A DNA stretch of 61,258 bases from an uncultured Alphaproteobacteria bacterium (GTDB taxonomy: Bacteria; Pseudomonadota; Alphaproteobacteria; Rs-D84), in the NCBI GenBank assembly GCA_937888635.1, contig CALARG010000021.1, forward strand, positions 1-61,258, read 5' to 3'. Each line of letters opens with the position of its first letter. The stretch's first letter is position 1. Made by a program: the position numbers and the translations under genes. Below, in pieces: positions 1 through 7,749 of the stretch. A model generated the notes under the pieces. The model was not told where the DNA came from and ran no database searches. It saw nothing but the letters and a program-made list of their open reading frames with translations.

Positions 1-545
1 TCAATAACATCAACCACGCCACGGAAATCAGATTCTGCACCAATTGGGAAATTCACGACCAACGGATTCGCCCCCAAACGTTCACGAATCATATCAACGC
101 AGCGGAAGAAATTACCCCCAATACGGTCCATCTTATTAATAAAACAAATACGTGGAACCGCATAACGGTCTGCCTGACGCCATACCGTTTCCGTCTGTGG
201 TTGCACACCAGATACAGATTCAAAAACCGCAACCGCGCCGTCCAATACACGCAGCGAACGTTCTACTTCCATTGTAAAGTCCACGTGTCCCGGTGTATCA
301 ATCAAGTTAATGCGATGATCACGCCAGAAGCATGTTGTTGCCGCGGACGTAATTGTAATACCACGTTCTTGTTCCTGGGCCATCCAGTCCATGGTTGCGC
401 CACCATCGTGCACTTCACCAATTTTGTATGTTTTACCCGTATAGAACAAGATACGTTCAGAAGTTGTTGTTTTACCCGCGTCAATATGGGCCATAATGCC
501 GATATTGCGGTACATATGTAAAGGTGCGGTTTTTCCGACTGACAT
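1..545 (-). CDS. fusA: Elongation factor G, N-terminal part (cut by window edge)
   Basis: Translating GTPase that moves tRNA and mRNA through the ribosome. Only the first ~180 codons lie in the window; the gene continues past the left edge. The reverse-strand translation starts MSVGKTAPLHMYRNIGIMAH and shows the G1 loop AHIDAGKTTT, the switch region ERGITITSAA, DTPGHVDFTMEVERSLRVLD (G3) and NKMDRIGGNF (G4), which are diagnostic for EF-G rather than EF-Tu, LepA or TypA. It is the last visible gene of the str operon, 27 bp after rpsG. The upstream AGGAAAGATACA supplies the ribosome binding site. Confidence 0.97.
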   Translation of the reverse strand, partial: MSVGKTAPLHMYRNIGIMAHIDAGKTTTSERILFYTGKTYKIGEVHDGGATMDWMAQEQERGITITSAATTCFWRDHRINLIDTPGHVDFTMEVERSLRVLDGAVAVFESVSGVQPQTETVWRQADRYAVPRICFINKMDRIGGNFFRCVDMIRERLGANPLVVNFPIGAESDFRGVVDVI

Positions 546-572
546 TGTATCTTTCCTTTGCCTTTGTATTTA

Positions 573-1046
573 TTACCAACGGAAGTGAGCAAACGCCTTG
601 TTCGCTTCTGCCATTCTGTGTGTATCCAGTTTCTTTTTAAATGCGCCACCCTGGCCATTCAATGCATCACGCAATTCTGCGAACACGCGGTCTGTCATAT
701 TGCGTTCACCGCGTTTACGCGCGAACATAATCGCCCAACGAATCGCCAATGTCTGCTGACGCGCAGGACGCACATCACATGGAACCTGATATGTCGCACC
801 ACCAACACGGCGACCTTTTACTTCTACAGATGGTTTCAACGCATCAATCGCTTCCAAGAAAGCCGCTAATTCATCACCGTCTTTGGCAACAGATTTTAAC
901 TTTTCCATTGCACCATAAACAATATTTTCGGCAACTTCTTTTTTACCATCCCACATAACATTATTAATAAATTTTGCAACAACCAGATTGTTATATTTTG
1001 AATCTGGCAAGATTTCACGTTTTGTTGCAGCCTTACGTCTTGACAT
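573..1046 (-). CDS. rpsG: 30S ribosomal protein S7
   Basis: Small-subunit protein that nucleates folding of the 16S rRNA 3' domain. Starting at MSRRKAATKRE gives 157 aa, the normal bacterial length. An in-frame start 21 bp upstream would add MTKGKNK but has no ribosome binding site, whereas AAAGGA precedes the chosen ATG. Conserved stretches VNNVMWDGKK-like, GGATYQVPCDVRPARQQ and RKRGERNMTDR are visible. It lies between rpsL and fusA in the str operon. In many bacteria S7 or S12 leaders carry translational feedback; no clear S7 site was recognised here. Confidence 0.97.
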   Translation of the reverse strand: MSRRKAATKREILPDSKYNNLVVAKFINNVMWDGKKEVAENIVYGAMEKLKSVAKDGDELAAFLEAIDALKPSVEVKGRRVGGATYQVPCDVRPARQQTLAIRWAIMFARKRGERNMTDRVFAELRDALNGQGGAFKKKLDTHRMAEANKAFAHFRW

Positions 1047-1123
1047 TTTATTTTTTCCTTTTGTCACTTCACCTGTTATTCAACAGATTACTCACGCACA
1101 TTATATGCGTGCGGTTAACTTAA

Positions 1124-1495
1124 TTATTTCTTTGTTTTGGCACCGTACAAAGAACGACCCTGCTTTCTTGCATCAACACCCTTGGTATCTAATACACCAC
1201 GGATGATATGATACTTCACACCCGGCAAGTCCTTTACACGACCACCACGAATCATAACGACACTATGTTCCTGCAGGTTATGACCTTCCCCAGGGATATA
1301 AGCAGTTACTTCGCGGCCGTTCGCCAGTTTTACACGGGCAACCTTACGCTGCGCCGAGTTAGGTTTTTTCGGTGTTGTCGTATAAACACGTGTGCAAACA
1401 CCACGTTTCTGTGGGTTTTCCATCATGTCAGGCGCAGTGCTTTTCACCACGACTTTTTTACGAGGTTTCCGAATCAGTTGGTTTACTGTTGGCAT
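1124..1495 (-). CDS. rpsL: 30S ribosomal protein S12
   Basis: Decoding-centre protein, first gene of the str operon. 123 aa, full length. The conserved TTPKKPNSAQRKVARVKL and the PGVKYHIIRGVLDT segments are present, including the lysines and proline at which streptomycin-resistance substitutions are known; all are wild type (PKKPNS and RGGRVKDLPGVKYH). A weak ribosome binding site AGAGAT precedes the ATG. A strong sigma70 promoter lies about 150 bp upstream. Confidence 0.98.
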   Translation of the reverse strand: MPTVNQLIRKPRKKVVVKSTAPDMMENPQKRGVCTRVYTTTPKKPNSAQRKVARVKLANGREVTAYIPGEGHNLQEHSVVMIRGGRVKDLPGVKYHIIRGVLDTKGVDARKQGRSLYGAKTKK

Positions 1496-1647
1496 TCAAA
1501 ATCTCTTTGTTTTTTTCTACCTGTTTTACTCTGCACAAAAGCCACCTATCAGACTTATTTCAACGACTTAACGCCGGATTATAACTCTGAAACATTAGGC
1601 GGTTTCCTGTGTTCATTACTCTCCTTAATTACACGGAAAGCGAACAC

Positions 1648-1676
1648 ACTATAATCGCCCCACCCCAAATTGTCAA
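1648..1676 (-). promoter_or_regulatory. Sigma70 promoter of the str operon
   Basis: Reading on the minus strand: TTGACA (1676-1671), 17-bp spacer, TATAGT (1653-1648). This is near-consensus and faces rpsL, leaving a leader of roughly 145 nt. Confidence 0.8.
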
Positions 1677-1783
1677 GGAAAATCTGGGATAAAATCTTAA
1701 CAAAATCGCTTGAAACCTGCGTATTTTTAGGAATTTAGAGAAATTACAAATTTGACAAATTTAATACCCGTACAAACAATATA

Positions 1784-1805
1784 AAACCCGCCAAACAGCG
1801 GGTTT
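1784..1805 (-). terminator. Terminator of the first OMP gene
   Basis: Hairpin AAACCCGC / GCGGGTTT with a 6-nt loop just beyond the stop codon of the barrel gene. The stretch 1496-1811 otherwise holds only the str leader and its promoter. Confidence 0.65.
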
Positions 1806-1811
1806 ACAATA

Positions 1812-2561
1812 TCAGAAATCTGCTCCAAAAACAAATCCAAACACCATTGGCGCACTATCAAAACTGTGCACAACATCTTTGGCCGCGTACACCCCCACAT
1901 ACTTGGTTGTATCCAGATTATAGTTCGCACCAACCTTGACCCGCAGTTGTTCCCCATCATAGTAATCATCAAACAGATCAAAATCAAACATCAGGTCCCC
2001 AACCAAATTCCAATTATCATTCAGTATATACTGTCCCTGAACACCAACGCTCATCGCCCATGCATCAAAGGTATCTTGTGGCAAATCATCATTTAAATAA
2101 TCAACTTGCACAATCCCAACAACGGTCCAATCATCTGTCATACGCCCAACACGCGCCCCCACCGTCCAATTATACGCAACCGTCTGTAAATTTTCACGCG
2201 TATCATAAATTTGTTTTACATCACCATAAACCTCGGCGTGTAATTCATTTTCACGCCACAAATCCCAATCAAACCCAAATTCTAAATCATTCCACGCCCA
2301 CTTTCCAAACTCTGGATTATCTGATGAATCATATGAACCACTTGTTGCCACGCTAATTGCAAAATCATCAGAAACACCATATCCAAATTCATCAGCCATA
2401 ACAAAACGGTCAAATTTAGAATTAGCCTCTATCGGTGTAAACAAGTTATAAAACCGTCCCTGGGCCGGCCTATATAATGGATTGCCGTTTATAATATTAG
2501 TCGCATTTGCTGCTGACATCAAACAAACCAACGCCCCCACAGAAACAATTAAAGTCTTCAT
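1812..2561 (-). CDS. Outer-membrane beta-barrel protein (paralogue 1)
   Basis: Putative outer-membrane barrel of 249 aa. A signal peptide MKTLIVSVGALVCLMSAANA is followed by a mature N-terminus TNIINGNPLYRPAQGRFYN. The remainder alternates short polar and aromatic strands (for example FGYGVSDDFAISVATSG and WNLVGDLMFDFDLFDD), and the chain ends in phenylalanine (GADF), as BAM-recognised barrels do. The start chosen has AGGAG upstream; a longer in-frame start adds an unlikely 23-residue extension. The neighbouring gene is a clear paralogue (NIIDGNPLWRPGAGHFY), so a tandem duplication is likely. Substrate and family name are not known to me. Confidence 0.8.
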   Translation of the reverse strand: MKTLIVSVGALVCLMSAANATNIINGNPLYRPAQGRFYNLFTPIEANSKFDRFVMADEFGYGVSDDFAISVATSGSYDSSDNPEFGKWAWNDLEFGFDWDLWRENELHAEVYGDVKQIYDTRENLQTVAYNWTVGARVGRMTDDWTVVGIVQVDYLNDDLPQDTFDAWAMSVGVQGQYILNDNWNLVGDLMFDFDLFDDYYDGEQLRVKVGANYNLDTTKYVGVYAAKDVVHSFDSAPMVFGFVFGADF

Positions 2562-2633
2562 ATTTTCTCTCCTCTTTCGCATATGAATTGTAAAAAATAT
2601 GAAAACAGATATAAACAGGAACAAATTCAAAAA

Positions 2634-2655
2634 AAATCCCCCAAACGGGGGATTT
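2634..2655 (-). terminator. Rho-independent terminator between the OMP paralogues
   Basis: Perfect stem AAATCCCCC / GGGGGATTT, loop AAAC, followed on the minus strand by a U-run. It ends the second barrel gene. Confidence 0.8.
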
Positions 2656-2672
2656 CTTTTGTTTTTAATTTA

Positions 2673-3455
2673 TTAAAATTCAATCCCAAAGTTCACACCA
2701 AATCCAAAACCATCAACCCATTCCCAATCGCCTTCTGCAACATGGGACATTTCCTTTGTAATATATGCACCAATAAATTTGGTTTCATCAATATTATAAT
2801 TTGCACCAAATGCAAAATCCCACGCCCCCAAATTCAATTTCCACATATCTCCATCAATCCACGCGGTATATTCCGCCGCACCAACCAGGTTCCAAGAATC
2901 ATTAATCACATACTGACCATCAACACCAAAACGCATCAGATGCAACCCACCATCACGTTCATCCCAGTTAAAAGATTCAGTCCCAATGTAATCAAACATC
3001 ACATGGCCCGCAATCGTAAATCCGGCACCAACATATCCACCACGAACGCCAATGGTCCAATTATACAACGTCGTGTCTTTATCCATAAAGGATGCATGAT
3101 CCCCCCATACTGGTGCAACAGAATAAGAGGCCAATAAATCCGCCTTCCACGCACCTTGATCTAACATACGATAATTAATCCCCAACGACAACGTATTCCA
3201 CGACATAGAATCAAACCAATCCGCCTGACCCGCAGACGTACCAACAACAACCGCCATATCTTCGGTAATACCATATCCAAACTCTTCATACAGCCCTACT
3301 TCATCAATTGCCTTGGTATGCGAACCAACAGATGTCACACTATAAAAATGCCCTGCCCCCGGACGCCACAATGGATTCCCATCAATAATATTTGCCGCAT
3401 GCGCGCCTGAAATTGCAAAAAAAGCCAACAAAGAAGTCAAAGTCAATTTTTTCAT
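2673..3455 (-). CDS. Outer-membrane beta-barrel protein (paralogue 2)
   Basis: 260-aa exported protein. Signal peptide MKKLTLTSLLAFFAISGAHA, then ANIIDGNPLWRPGAGHFYSV, matching the mature start of the downstream paralogue. Repeated aromatic, amphipathic strands (FGYGITEDMAVVVGTSAG, YNWTIGVRGGYVGAGFTI) and a C-terminal phenylalanine (FGIEF) support a beta-barrel. Two ATGs occur two codons apart; AAAGGA is correctly spaced only for the second, which is used. Sequence similarity to paralogue 1 is moderate, so the duplication is old. Function unknown beyond a porin-like or structural role. Confidence 0.8.
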   Translation of the reverse strand: MKKLTLTSLLAFFAISGAHAANIIDGNPLWRPGAGHFYSVTSVGSHTKAIDEVGLYEEFGYGITEDMAVVVGTSAGQADWFDSMSWNTLSLGINYRMLDQGAWKADLLASYSVAPVWGDHASFMDKDTTLYNWTIGVRGGYVGAGFTIAGHVMFDYIGTESFNWDERDGGLHLMRFGVDGQYVINDSWNLVGAAEYTAWIDGDMWKLNLGAWDFAFGANYNIDETKFIGAYITKEMSHVAEGDWEWVDGFGFGVNFGIEF

Positions 3456-3509
3456 AATCATTCCTTTCGTTTAAGGTTAAACACCAGATTACATTTCCGG
3501 TCATATAAC

Positions 3510-3539
3510 ATTTTATCAGGCATAAAATCCCAACCGCAA
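3510..3539 (-). promoter_or_regulatory. Probable promoter of OMP paralogue 2
   Basis: Minus strand: TTGCGG (3539-3534), 18-bp spacer ending in TGA, then TAAAAT (3515-3510). The TGA before the -10 matches other exported-protein promoters in this window. Further upstream, around 3591-3603, lies the perfect palindrome ATACGAATCGTAT, which contains a GANTC site. Confidence 0.5.
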
Positions 3540-3755
3540 GGTCAAAGATTTTTGCAAAACCACCCATTTTATGATACAGTCCTGCGCATATACGAATCGT
3601 ATTTTCAACAAATCGTTTTATCAAACGCCCGCCCAAAGGGCGTTTTAGCACATTTGTTATAATTCGTTATAATTTTTAATAATTATTAAAAACAACTAAA
3701 TGCCGATTTTCTAAAATAAATTTAAAAAAATTTTTTCGCTAAACACGCACAAGAT

Positions 3756-3860
3756 AAAATTAAAAGATAATAACACAGATAAACAGGCTAGTAATGACAT
3801 AACACACAAACACTACACTAGCGCGCCAACAACAATCAGATACGCCATTAGCATCTTACT
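3756..3860. repeat. Family A palindromic repeat, diverged copy
   Basis: Left end AAAATTAAAAGATAATAAC and right end GATACGCCATTAGCATC match the terminal repeats of the better copies at 46.7 and 60.9 kb. The inner stem is GCTAGT / ACTAGC, and the tip is poorly conserved. The right end runs into the TAA stop codon of mltG. The rest of the 3456-3855 gap holds the OMP promoter and a hairpin AAACGCCCGCCC/GGGCGTTT near 3629-3645 of unclear use. Confidence 0.6.
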
Positions 3861-4866
3861 TTTTGTTTTTTATTTTACGCCACGCATTATGATTTTTTTT
3901 ATGCTCTTCATAGTCCCGCGAAAACCTGTGCCCGCCCTTGCCATCCGCAACAAAGAACAAGAAATTTGTTTCCGCCGGATTCAAGACCGCCCGAATCGCA
4001 CTTTGCCCAACATTTGCGATTGGCGCCGGTGGCAGGCCCGCATTACGATATGTATTATATGGACTGTCAATTTTTAGATGTCCCCGCAACAGTGGCGCAC
4101 CCTGCATATCCCCCAAACCATTTGTCAGTGCATAAACCACCGTCGGGTCGGCCTGCAACCGCATCCCCCGGTTCAGGCGATTTAAATACACACTGGCGAC
4201 AATTGGCATTTCACGCGCCAACGGCGTTTCCTTTTGAACAATTGACGCCAGTGTTATAACTTCATTCCACGATTTCAAAGGTTTTGGCAACCGACGACTG
4301 GTTTTATTCCAGGCATCCCCAATCCCCTGCATTTTTTTTCGTGCCAACTCTAACACTGCCAACCGGCGCGTACCACGTGCCACCGTATATGTATCTGGAA
4401 AAATCTGACCATCTTTTAAATTACAAACTGGGGCGATATTTCCCGCCTCGCATTCAACCGCACCGGTCAAGGCCGCAGATTGCAACAACAGTTTTTTTAT
4501 CTGTTGCACCGTCAGCCCTTCGGGAATAACGATTGTCGTTGATGCCACACGACCATTTGCAAACATATCTGCAATACGCCACGCACTGGCACCATTTGGA
4601 ATATCATATTGGCCACTTTGTATTTTTCCACCCATCAAACGAACAGATGTTTTAAAGACCTGATCTGAATCTATCAACTTTTGCTGTACCAGACGATTCG
4701 CAACACCTGATACAGTATCCCCACGACTAATATTAAAAACAACTGGCGCGCGCACTGTTGAATGCACCATGAACATATAAAACATTGCGCACACAACAAT
4801 TAACAATGGCGCCACAATCATTTGAATTAAAACACGTGTTGGAAAAAATTTTCTTATCCTGGGCAT
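3856..4866 (-). CDS. mltG: Endolytic murein transglycosylase MltG
   Basis: Inner-membrane lytic transglycosylase that cleaves nascent glycan strands and is thought to set glycan length. About 336 aa, close to the usual 340. One N-terminal membrane helix (VLIQMIVAPLLIVVCAMFYMF) is followed by a LysM-like segment (ISRGDTVSGVANRLVQQKLI) and the YceG catalytic region. ASIVQKET carries the catalytic glutamate; LNRGMRLQADPTVVYAL and SPYNTYRNAGLPPAPI are family signatures. The start is uncertain: ATGs at 4866 and 4872 both lack a Shine-Dalgarno, and a -35/-10 pair (TTGCAA, 17 bp, ATAATT) ends 8 nt before 4866, so the message may be leaderless. Divergent from the ACP-like gene. Confidence 0.93.
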   Translation of the reverse strand: MPRIRKFFPTRVLIQMIVAPLLIVVCAMFYMFMVHSTVRAPVVFNISRGDTVSGVANRLVQQKLIDSDQVFKTSVRLMGGKIQSGQYDIPNGASAWRIADMFANGRVASTTIVIPEGLTVQQIKKLLLQSAALTGAVECEAGNIAPVCNLKDGQIFPDTYTVARGTRRLAVLELARKKMQGIGDAWNKTSRRLPKPLKSWNEVITLASIVQKETPLAREMPIVASVYLNRLNRGMRLQADPTVVYALTNGLGDMQGAPLLRGHLKIDSPYNTYRNAGLPPAPIANVGQSAIRAVLNPAETNFLFFVADGKGGHRFSRDYEEHKKNHNAWRKIKNKK

Positions 4867-4979
4867 AACCATAAAATTATTACAAATAAAAAATAATTTG
4901 CAAACAACAAAAACAGCCCTATTGACAAACAAAATTTTATACAGCATATTTTATACATAACAAACCATAGGAAGAAAAT

Positions 4980-5297
4980 ATGACAACATATGAAATCGTC
5001 CGTGACACAATCGTCAAGAAAGGCTATATGTCAAAAAATTCTATTAACCAAAACACAAACCTGTTTGAACATATGGGACCAATAGCAATACTGGAAATCG
5101 TATCAGAATTACAAGAAATGCTGAACACCCCAATCCAGGAAAAATATTTTGACAATGTAAAGACTGTTCGCGACCTGGTACGCGCATATCAGGCACAATC
5201 CCGCGCAAACCTGAACCAGGATTTAAAATTGACATACCAGCAACTGCGTACGCTGGTCCCCGTCCGTGCGAAACAAGCAAACTTTCGCACCCGCTAA
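4980..5297 (+). CDS. Acyl-carrier-protein-like protein without the attachment serine
   Basis: 105 aa. The first ~75 residues follow the ACP four-helix pattern (YEIVRDTIVKKG, then NTNLFEHMGPIAILEIVSELQEML, then VKTVRDLVRAYQA). Aligned with the AcpP in this window (GADSLDVVEFVMEVEKEF), the serine that carries 4'-phosphopantetheine falls on a proline (HMGPIAILEIVSELQEML), so it cannot be a normal carrier. A basic C-terminal tail of ~25 residues is extra. AGGAAG precedes the ATG, and TTGACA at 4922 suggests its own promoter divergent from mltG. It could be a structural or regulatory ACP homologue; function unknown. Confidence 0.65.
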   Translation: MTTYEIVRDTIVKKGYMSKNSINQNTNLFEHMGPIAILEIVSELQEMLNTPIQEKYFDNVKTVRDLVRAYQAQSRANLNQDLKLTYQQLRTLVPVRAKQANFRTR

Positions 5298-5304
5298 ATA
5301 AAAC

Positions 5305-5320
5305 CCCGCCAACCGGCGGG
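5305..5320 (+). terminator. Terminator after the ACP-like gene
   Basis: Stem CCCGCC / GGCGGG with loop AACC, followed by ATTATTT, eight bases after the stop codon. Confidence 0.7.
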
Positions 5321-5340
5321 ATTATTTCTCACTTGTCCGC

Positions 5341-5369
5341 TTGACAAATTTTAATTTTTGTGCTATATA
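5341..5369 (+). promoter_or_regulatory. Sigma70 promoter of the 5411 gene
   Basis: TTGACA, 17-bp spacer, TATATA: near-consensus, giving a leader of about 35 nt. Confidence 0.8.
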
Positions 5370-5410
5370 TAAAATATAAGTAATTAAAAATACAATCAAA
5401 GGACAAAAAA

Positions 5411-5953
5411 ATGGCAAACTATGAAATTAACGACATCTACGATATTGCTACTGCATTTATTATGGACAAAAATACGAAAATTGATTTTGACCAAGATGTT
5501 GAAAAAGACAAAATTTGTTATAAATTCACCAGACACGGTCTGACCGACACCCCATATTGCCTGTGCATTTCTGCAACACGCAAGGCACCAACATGGCATC
5601 AAGAAGCCAGCGCGCACCCAATGTCTGATGGTCGCATACACACAGAAAAAAGAAAATTCAAAAAAAAGAATTACGGCACAATTACCCTGTCCGCCGAAAA
5701 AGAATATCGCATCTGTGGCGAACCAACAAAAATTAATGATAAATTATTAACCTACACAACAAAACACGAAGTTGGCAGCGCACTGGACAAAGGCCAAAGC
5801 GACATGAATCGTTTCCTGACGCGTATAAAGTCACGAAAATTCTTTAATCTGCTGGATTTGGCAGAAAAGCGCATTTCCGGTCAAATCAAGACAACCGATA
5901 ATTCAAAACAAATCTTTGACATGATTTATCGCCTGAAAGAAAACACAAAGTAA
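5411..5953 (+). CDS. Conserved-looking hypothetical protein, 180 aa
   Basis: Not recognised. A soluble, lysine-rich protein without signal peptide or membrane helix. AAAGGA lies before the ATG, and it has its own promoter and terminator, so it is a monocistronic real gene. Visible features are a Cys/His-containing middle (TPYCLCISATRKAPTWHQ), a very basic run (KRKFKKKN), and a C-terminal helical half (MNRFLTRIKSRKFFNLLDLAEKRI). No catalytic motif is obvious. Confidence 0.75.
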   Translation: MANYEINDIYDIATAFIMDKNTKIDFDQDVEKDKICYKFTRHGLTDTPYCLCISATRKAPTWHQEASAHPMSDGRIHTEKRKFKKKNYGTITLSAEKEYRICGEPTKINDKLLTYTTKHEVGSALDKGQSDMNRFLTRIKSRKFFNLLDLAEKRISGQIKTTDNSKQIFDMIYRLKENTK

Positions 5954-5958
5954 GAAAA

Positions 5959-5983
5959 AATCCCCCAGAATTTCTGGGGGATT
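5959..5983. terminator. Bidirectional terminator between 5411 gene and fabF
   Basis: Long stem AATCCCCCAGA / TCTGGGGGATT with A-run on the left and a T-containing stretch on the right, placed between converging stop codons. Confidence 0.8.
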
Positions 5984-5999
5984 AAAAATTTATGCCATT

Positions 6000-7250
6000 T
6001 TATTTAATTTTCTTCAGAACAACCGATGCATTTGTCCCGCCAAATCCAAACGAATTACTTAACGCAACATCAACCTGGCGTTCTTTGGCCACATGTGGCA
6101 CCAAATCAAAATCACCAACCGCATCTTCTGGGTCATCTAAATTAATTGTCGGTGGCACAACACCATCACGAATCGCCAGCGCACAGAAAATTGTTTCCAC
6201 GGCACCCGCGGCACCCAACAAATGCCCTGTCATTGATTTCGTAGACGACATAGACACCGGCACACCTGCAAATAAATTCTGCACCGCCGCCAATTCGCCA
6301 ACATCACCCAAACCTGTTGATGTTCCATGGGCATTAATATAATCAACATCCGCCGGATTCAGCCCCGCGTCTTTTAACGCAGATTGCATTGCACGCATAC
6401 CACCTTCGCCATTTGGGGCGGGCGCAGTAATATGATACGCATCACCCGACATGCCGTATCCAGCAACCTCGGCATAGATTTTTGCACCACGCGCAACCGC
6501 GTGTTCATATTCTTCCAGAACCAACACACCGGCACCTTCGGCCATAATAAATCCATCGCGATTTTTATCCCATGGGCGCGATGCGCGTTCTGGCTCATCA
6601 TTGCGTGTACTTAATGCGCGCATTGCCGAAAATCCTGCCAGACCGATACGCCCAACCGCACCTTCGGTACCACCGCACACCATAATGTCTGCATCACCAT
6701 ATTTAATCATACGCGCAGCCTCGCCAATTGAATGCGCACCGGTCGCACACGCCGTCACCACAGAAATATTTGGCCCCTGCAAACCATACTTGATTGAAAT
6801 ATTGCCCGCTGCCATATTAATAATACCTTTTGGGATAAAGAACGGACTGACACGACGCGGTCCACCATCATGCAATTCAATACAATTATCATATATCGTA
6901 TTCAGCCCACCAATACCACTGCCGATTGAAACACCAATACGCGTCTTGTCCCCTGTATAGTTATCCAGCCCCGCATCCTTAATCGCTTCGTCCGCTGCAA
7001 CCAATCCATACAAAATACACCTATCTAACTTGCGCTGTTCACGTGGTTCCACAACCGCATCAAAATTACATTGACCGTCCGCAGTTCCAACTTGTGGAAT
7101 ACCTGCAATTTGCGATGCCAAATCTGACACTTCAAAAGAATCAATTTTACGCACACCCGATTTACCGGCCAAAATATTTTTCCACGCATGTTCAACCCCC
7201 GTTCCCACAGGCGATACAATACCCATACCGGTAATAACAACTCTTTTCAT
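6000..7250 (-). CDS. fabF: 3-oxoacyl-ACP synthase II (FabF)
   Basis: Condenses malonyl-ACP with acyl-ACP in fatty-acid elongation. 416 aa, standard length. The catalytic triad is visible: Cys in VTACATGAHSIGEA, His in NAHGTSTGLGD, His in KSMTGHLLGAAGAVE. The N-terminus RVVITGMGIVSPVGTGV and the C-terminal NSFGFGGTNASVVL are typical of KAS I/II. AAAGGA precedes the ATG. acpP lies directly upstream on the same strand, the common acpP-fabF pair; a terminator-like hairpin between them suggests acpP is also made alone in excess. Confidence 0.97.
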   Translation of the reverse strand: MKRVVITGMGIVSPVGTGVEHAWKNILAGKSGVRKIDSFEVSDLASQIAGIPQVGTADGQCNFDAVVEPREQRKLDRCILYGLVAADEAIKDAGLDNYTGDKTRIGVSIGSGIGGLNTIYDNCIELHDGGPRRVSPFFIPKGIINMAAGNISIKYGLQGPNISVVTACATGAHSIGEAARMIKYGDADIMVCGGTEGAVGRIGLAGFSAMRALSTRNDEPERASRPWDKNRDGFIMAEGAGVLVLEEYEHAVARGAKIYAEVAGYGMSGDAYHITAPAPNGEGGMRAMQSALKDAGLNPADVDYINAHGTSTGLGDVGELAAVQNLFAGVPVSMSSTKSMTGHLLGAAGAVETIFCALAIRDGVVPPTINLDDPEDAVGDFDLVPHVAKERQVDVALSNSFGFGGTNASVVLKKIK

Positions 7251-7334
7251 AATTTATATTCCTTTATAAGATTATACATAAACTAACATACGCAGATATA
7301 ATAAACATTTTTGCATCAAAATACAGTAAAAAAA

Positions 7335-7360
7335 TCCGTCGGCACACACGCACCGACGGA
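7335..7360 (-). terminator. Hairpin between acpP and fabF
   Basis: Stem TCCGTCGG / CCGACGGA followed on the minus strand by a U-run. It probably attenuates read-through from acpP into fabF. Confidence 0.7.
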
Positions 7361-7387
7361 TACAGAATATTTCAAAGAAACATAAAA

Positions 7388-7624
7388 TTAGTTTTTCTTG
7401 TTTTCTTCAATATATTTAACTGCATCACCAACTTTTTCCAATTTAGCAGCTGCATCGTCTGGAATAGTGATATCAAATTCTTTTTCAACTTCCATAACGA
7501 ATTCAACAACATCCAAAGAATCTGCACCCAAATCATTAACGAATGCTGCTTCTTCTGTAACTTTTTCTTCTGGCACACCCAGTTTTTCAGCTACGATTTT
7601 TTTTACTTTTTCAAAAGTTGTCAT
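7388..7624 (-). CDS. acpP: Acyl carrier protein
   Basis: Carries growing acyl chains on phosphopantetheine. 78 aa and strongly acidic. The attachment serine sits in LGADSLDVVEFVMEVEKEF. AAAGGA ribosome binding site; consensus promoter upstream. The downstream gene is fabF. This intact copy is the reference for judging the degenerate ACP-like protein at 4980. Confidence 0.98.
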   Translation of the reverse strand: MTTFEKVKKIVAEKLGVPEEKVTEEAAFVNDLGADSLDVVEFVMEVEKEFDITIPDDAAAKLEKVGDAVKYIEENKKN

Positions 7625-7684
7625 ATTTTTTTCCTTTGTTTTTGTTAAATTGTTTGGTCCATACCATGACCGTTGTTGTACTGT

Positions 7685-7713
7685 ACGCTATCATTTTATG
7701 ACCTATGTGTCAA
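7685..7713 (-). promoter_or_regulatory. Promoter of acpP
   Basis: Minus strand TTGACA (7713-7708), 17-bp spacer, TAGCGT (7690-7685); perfect -35, weaker -10. Confidence 0.65.
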
Positions 7714-7749
7714 GAATTTATAACAAACGATAACAAACTTGACAAAAAA

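Noticed and set aside
302..658. Additional minus-strand frame across rpsG and fusA
   Set aside because: It is an out-of-frame shadow of the conserved str operon genes.
1124..1495. Streptomycin-resistance substitutions in S12
   Set aside because: The residues in PKKPNS and PGVKYH are wild type.
3629..3645. Terminator for mltG
   Set aside because: The hairpin AAACGCCCGCCC/GGGCGTTT lies over 200 bp after the stop and has no U-run on the minus strand.
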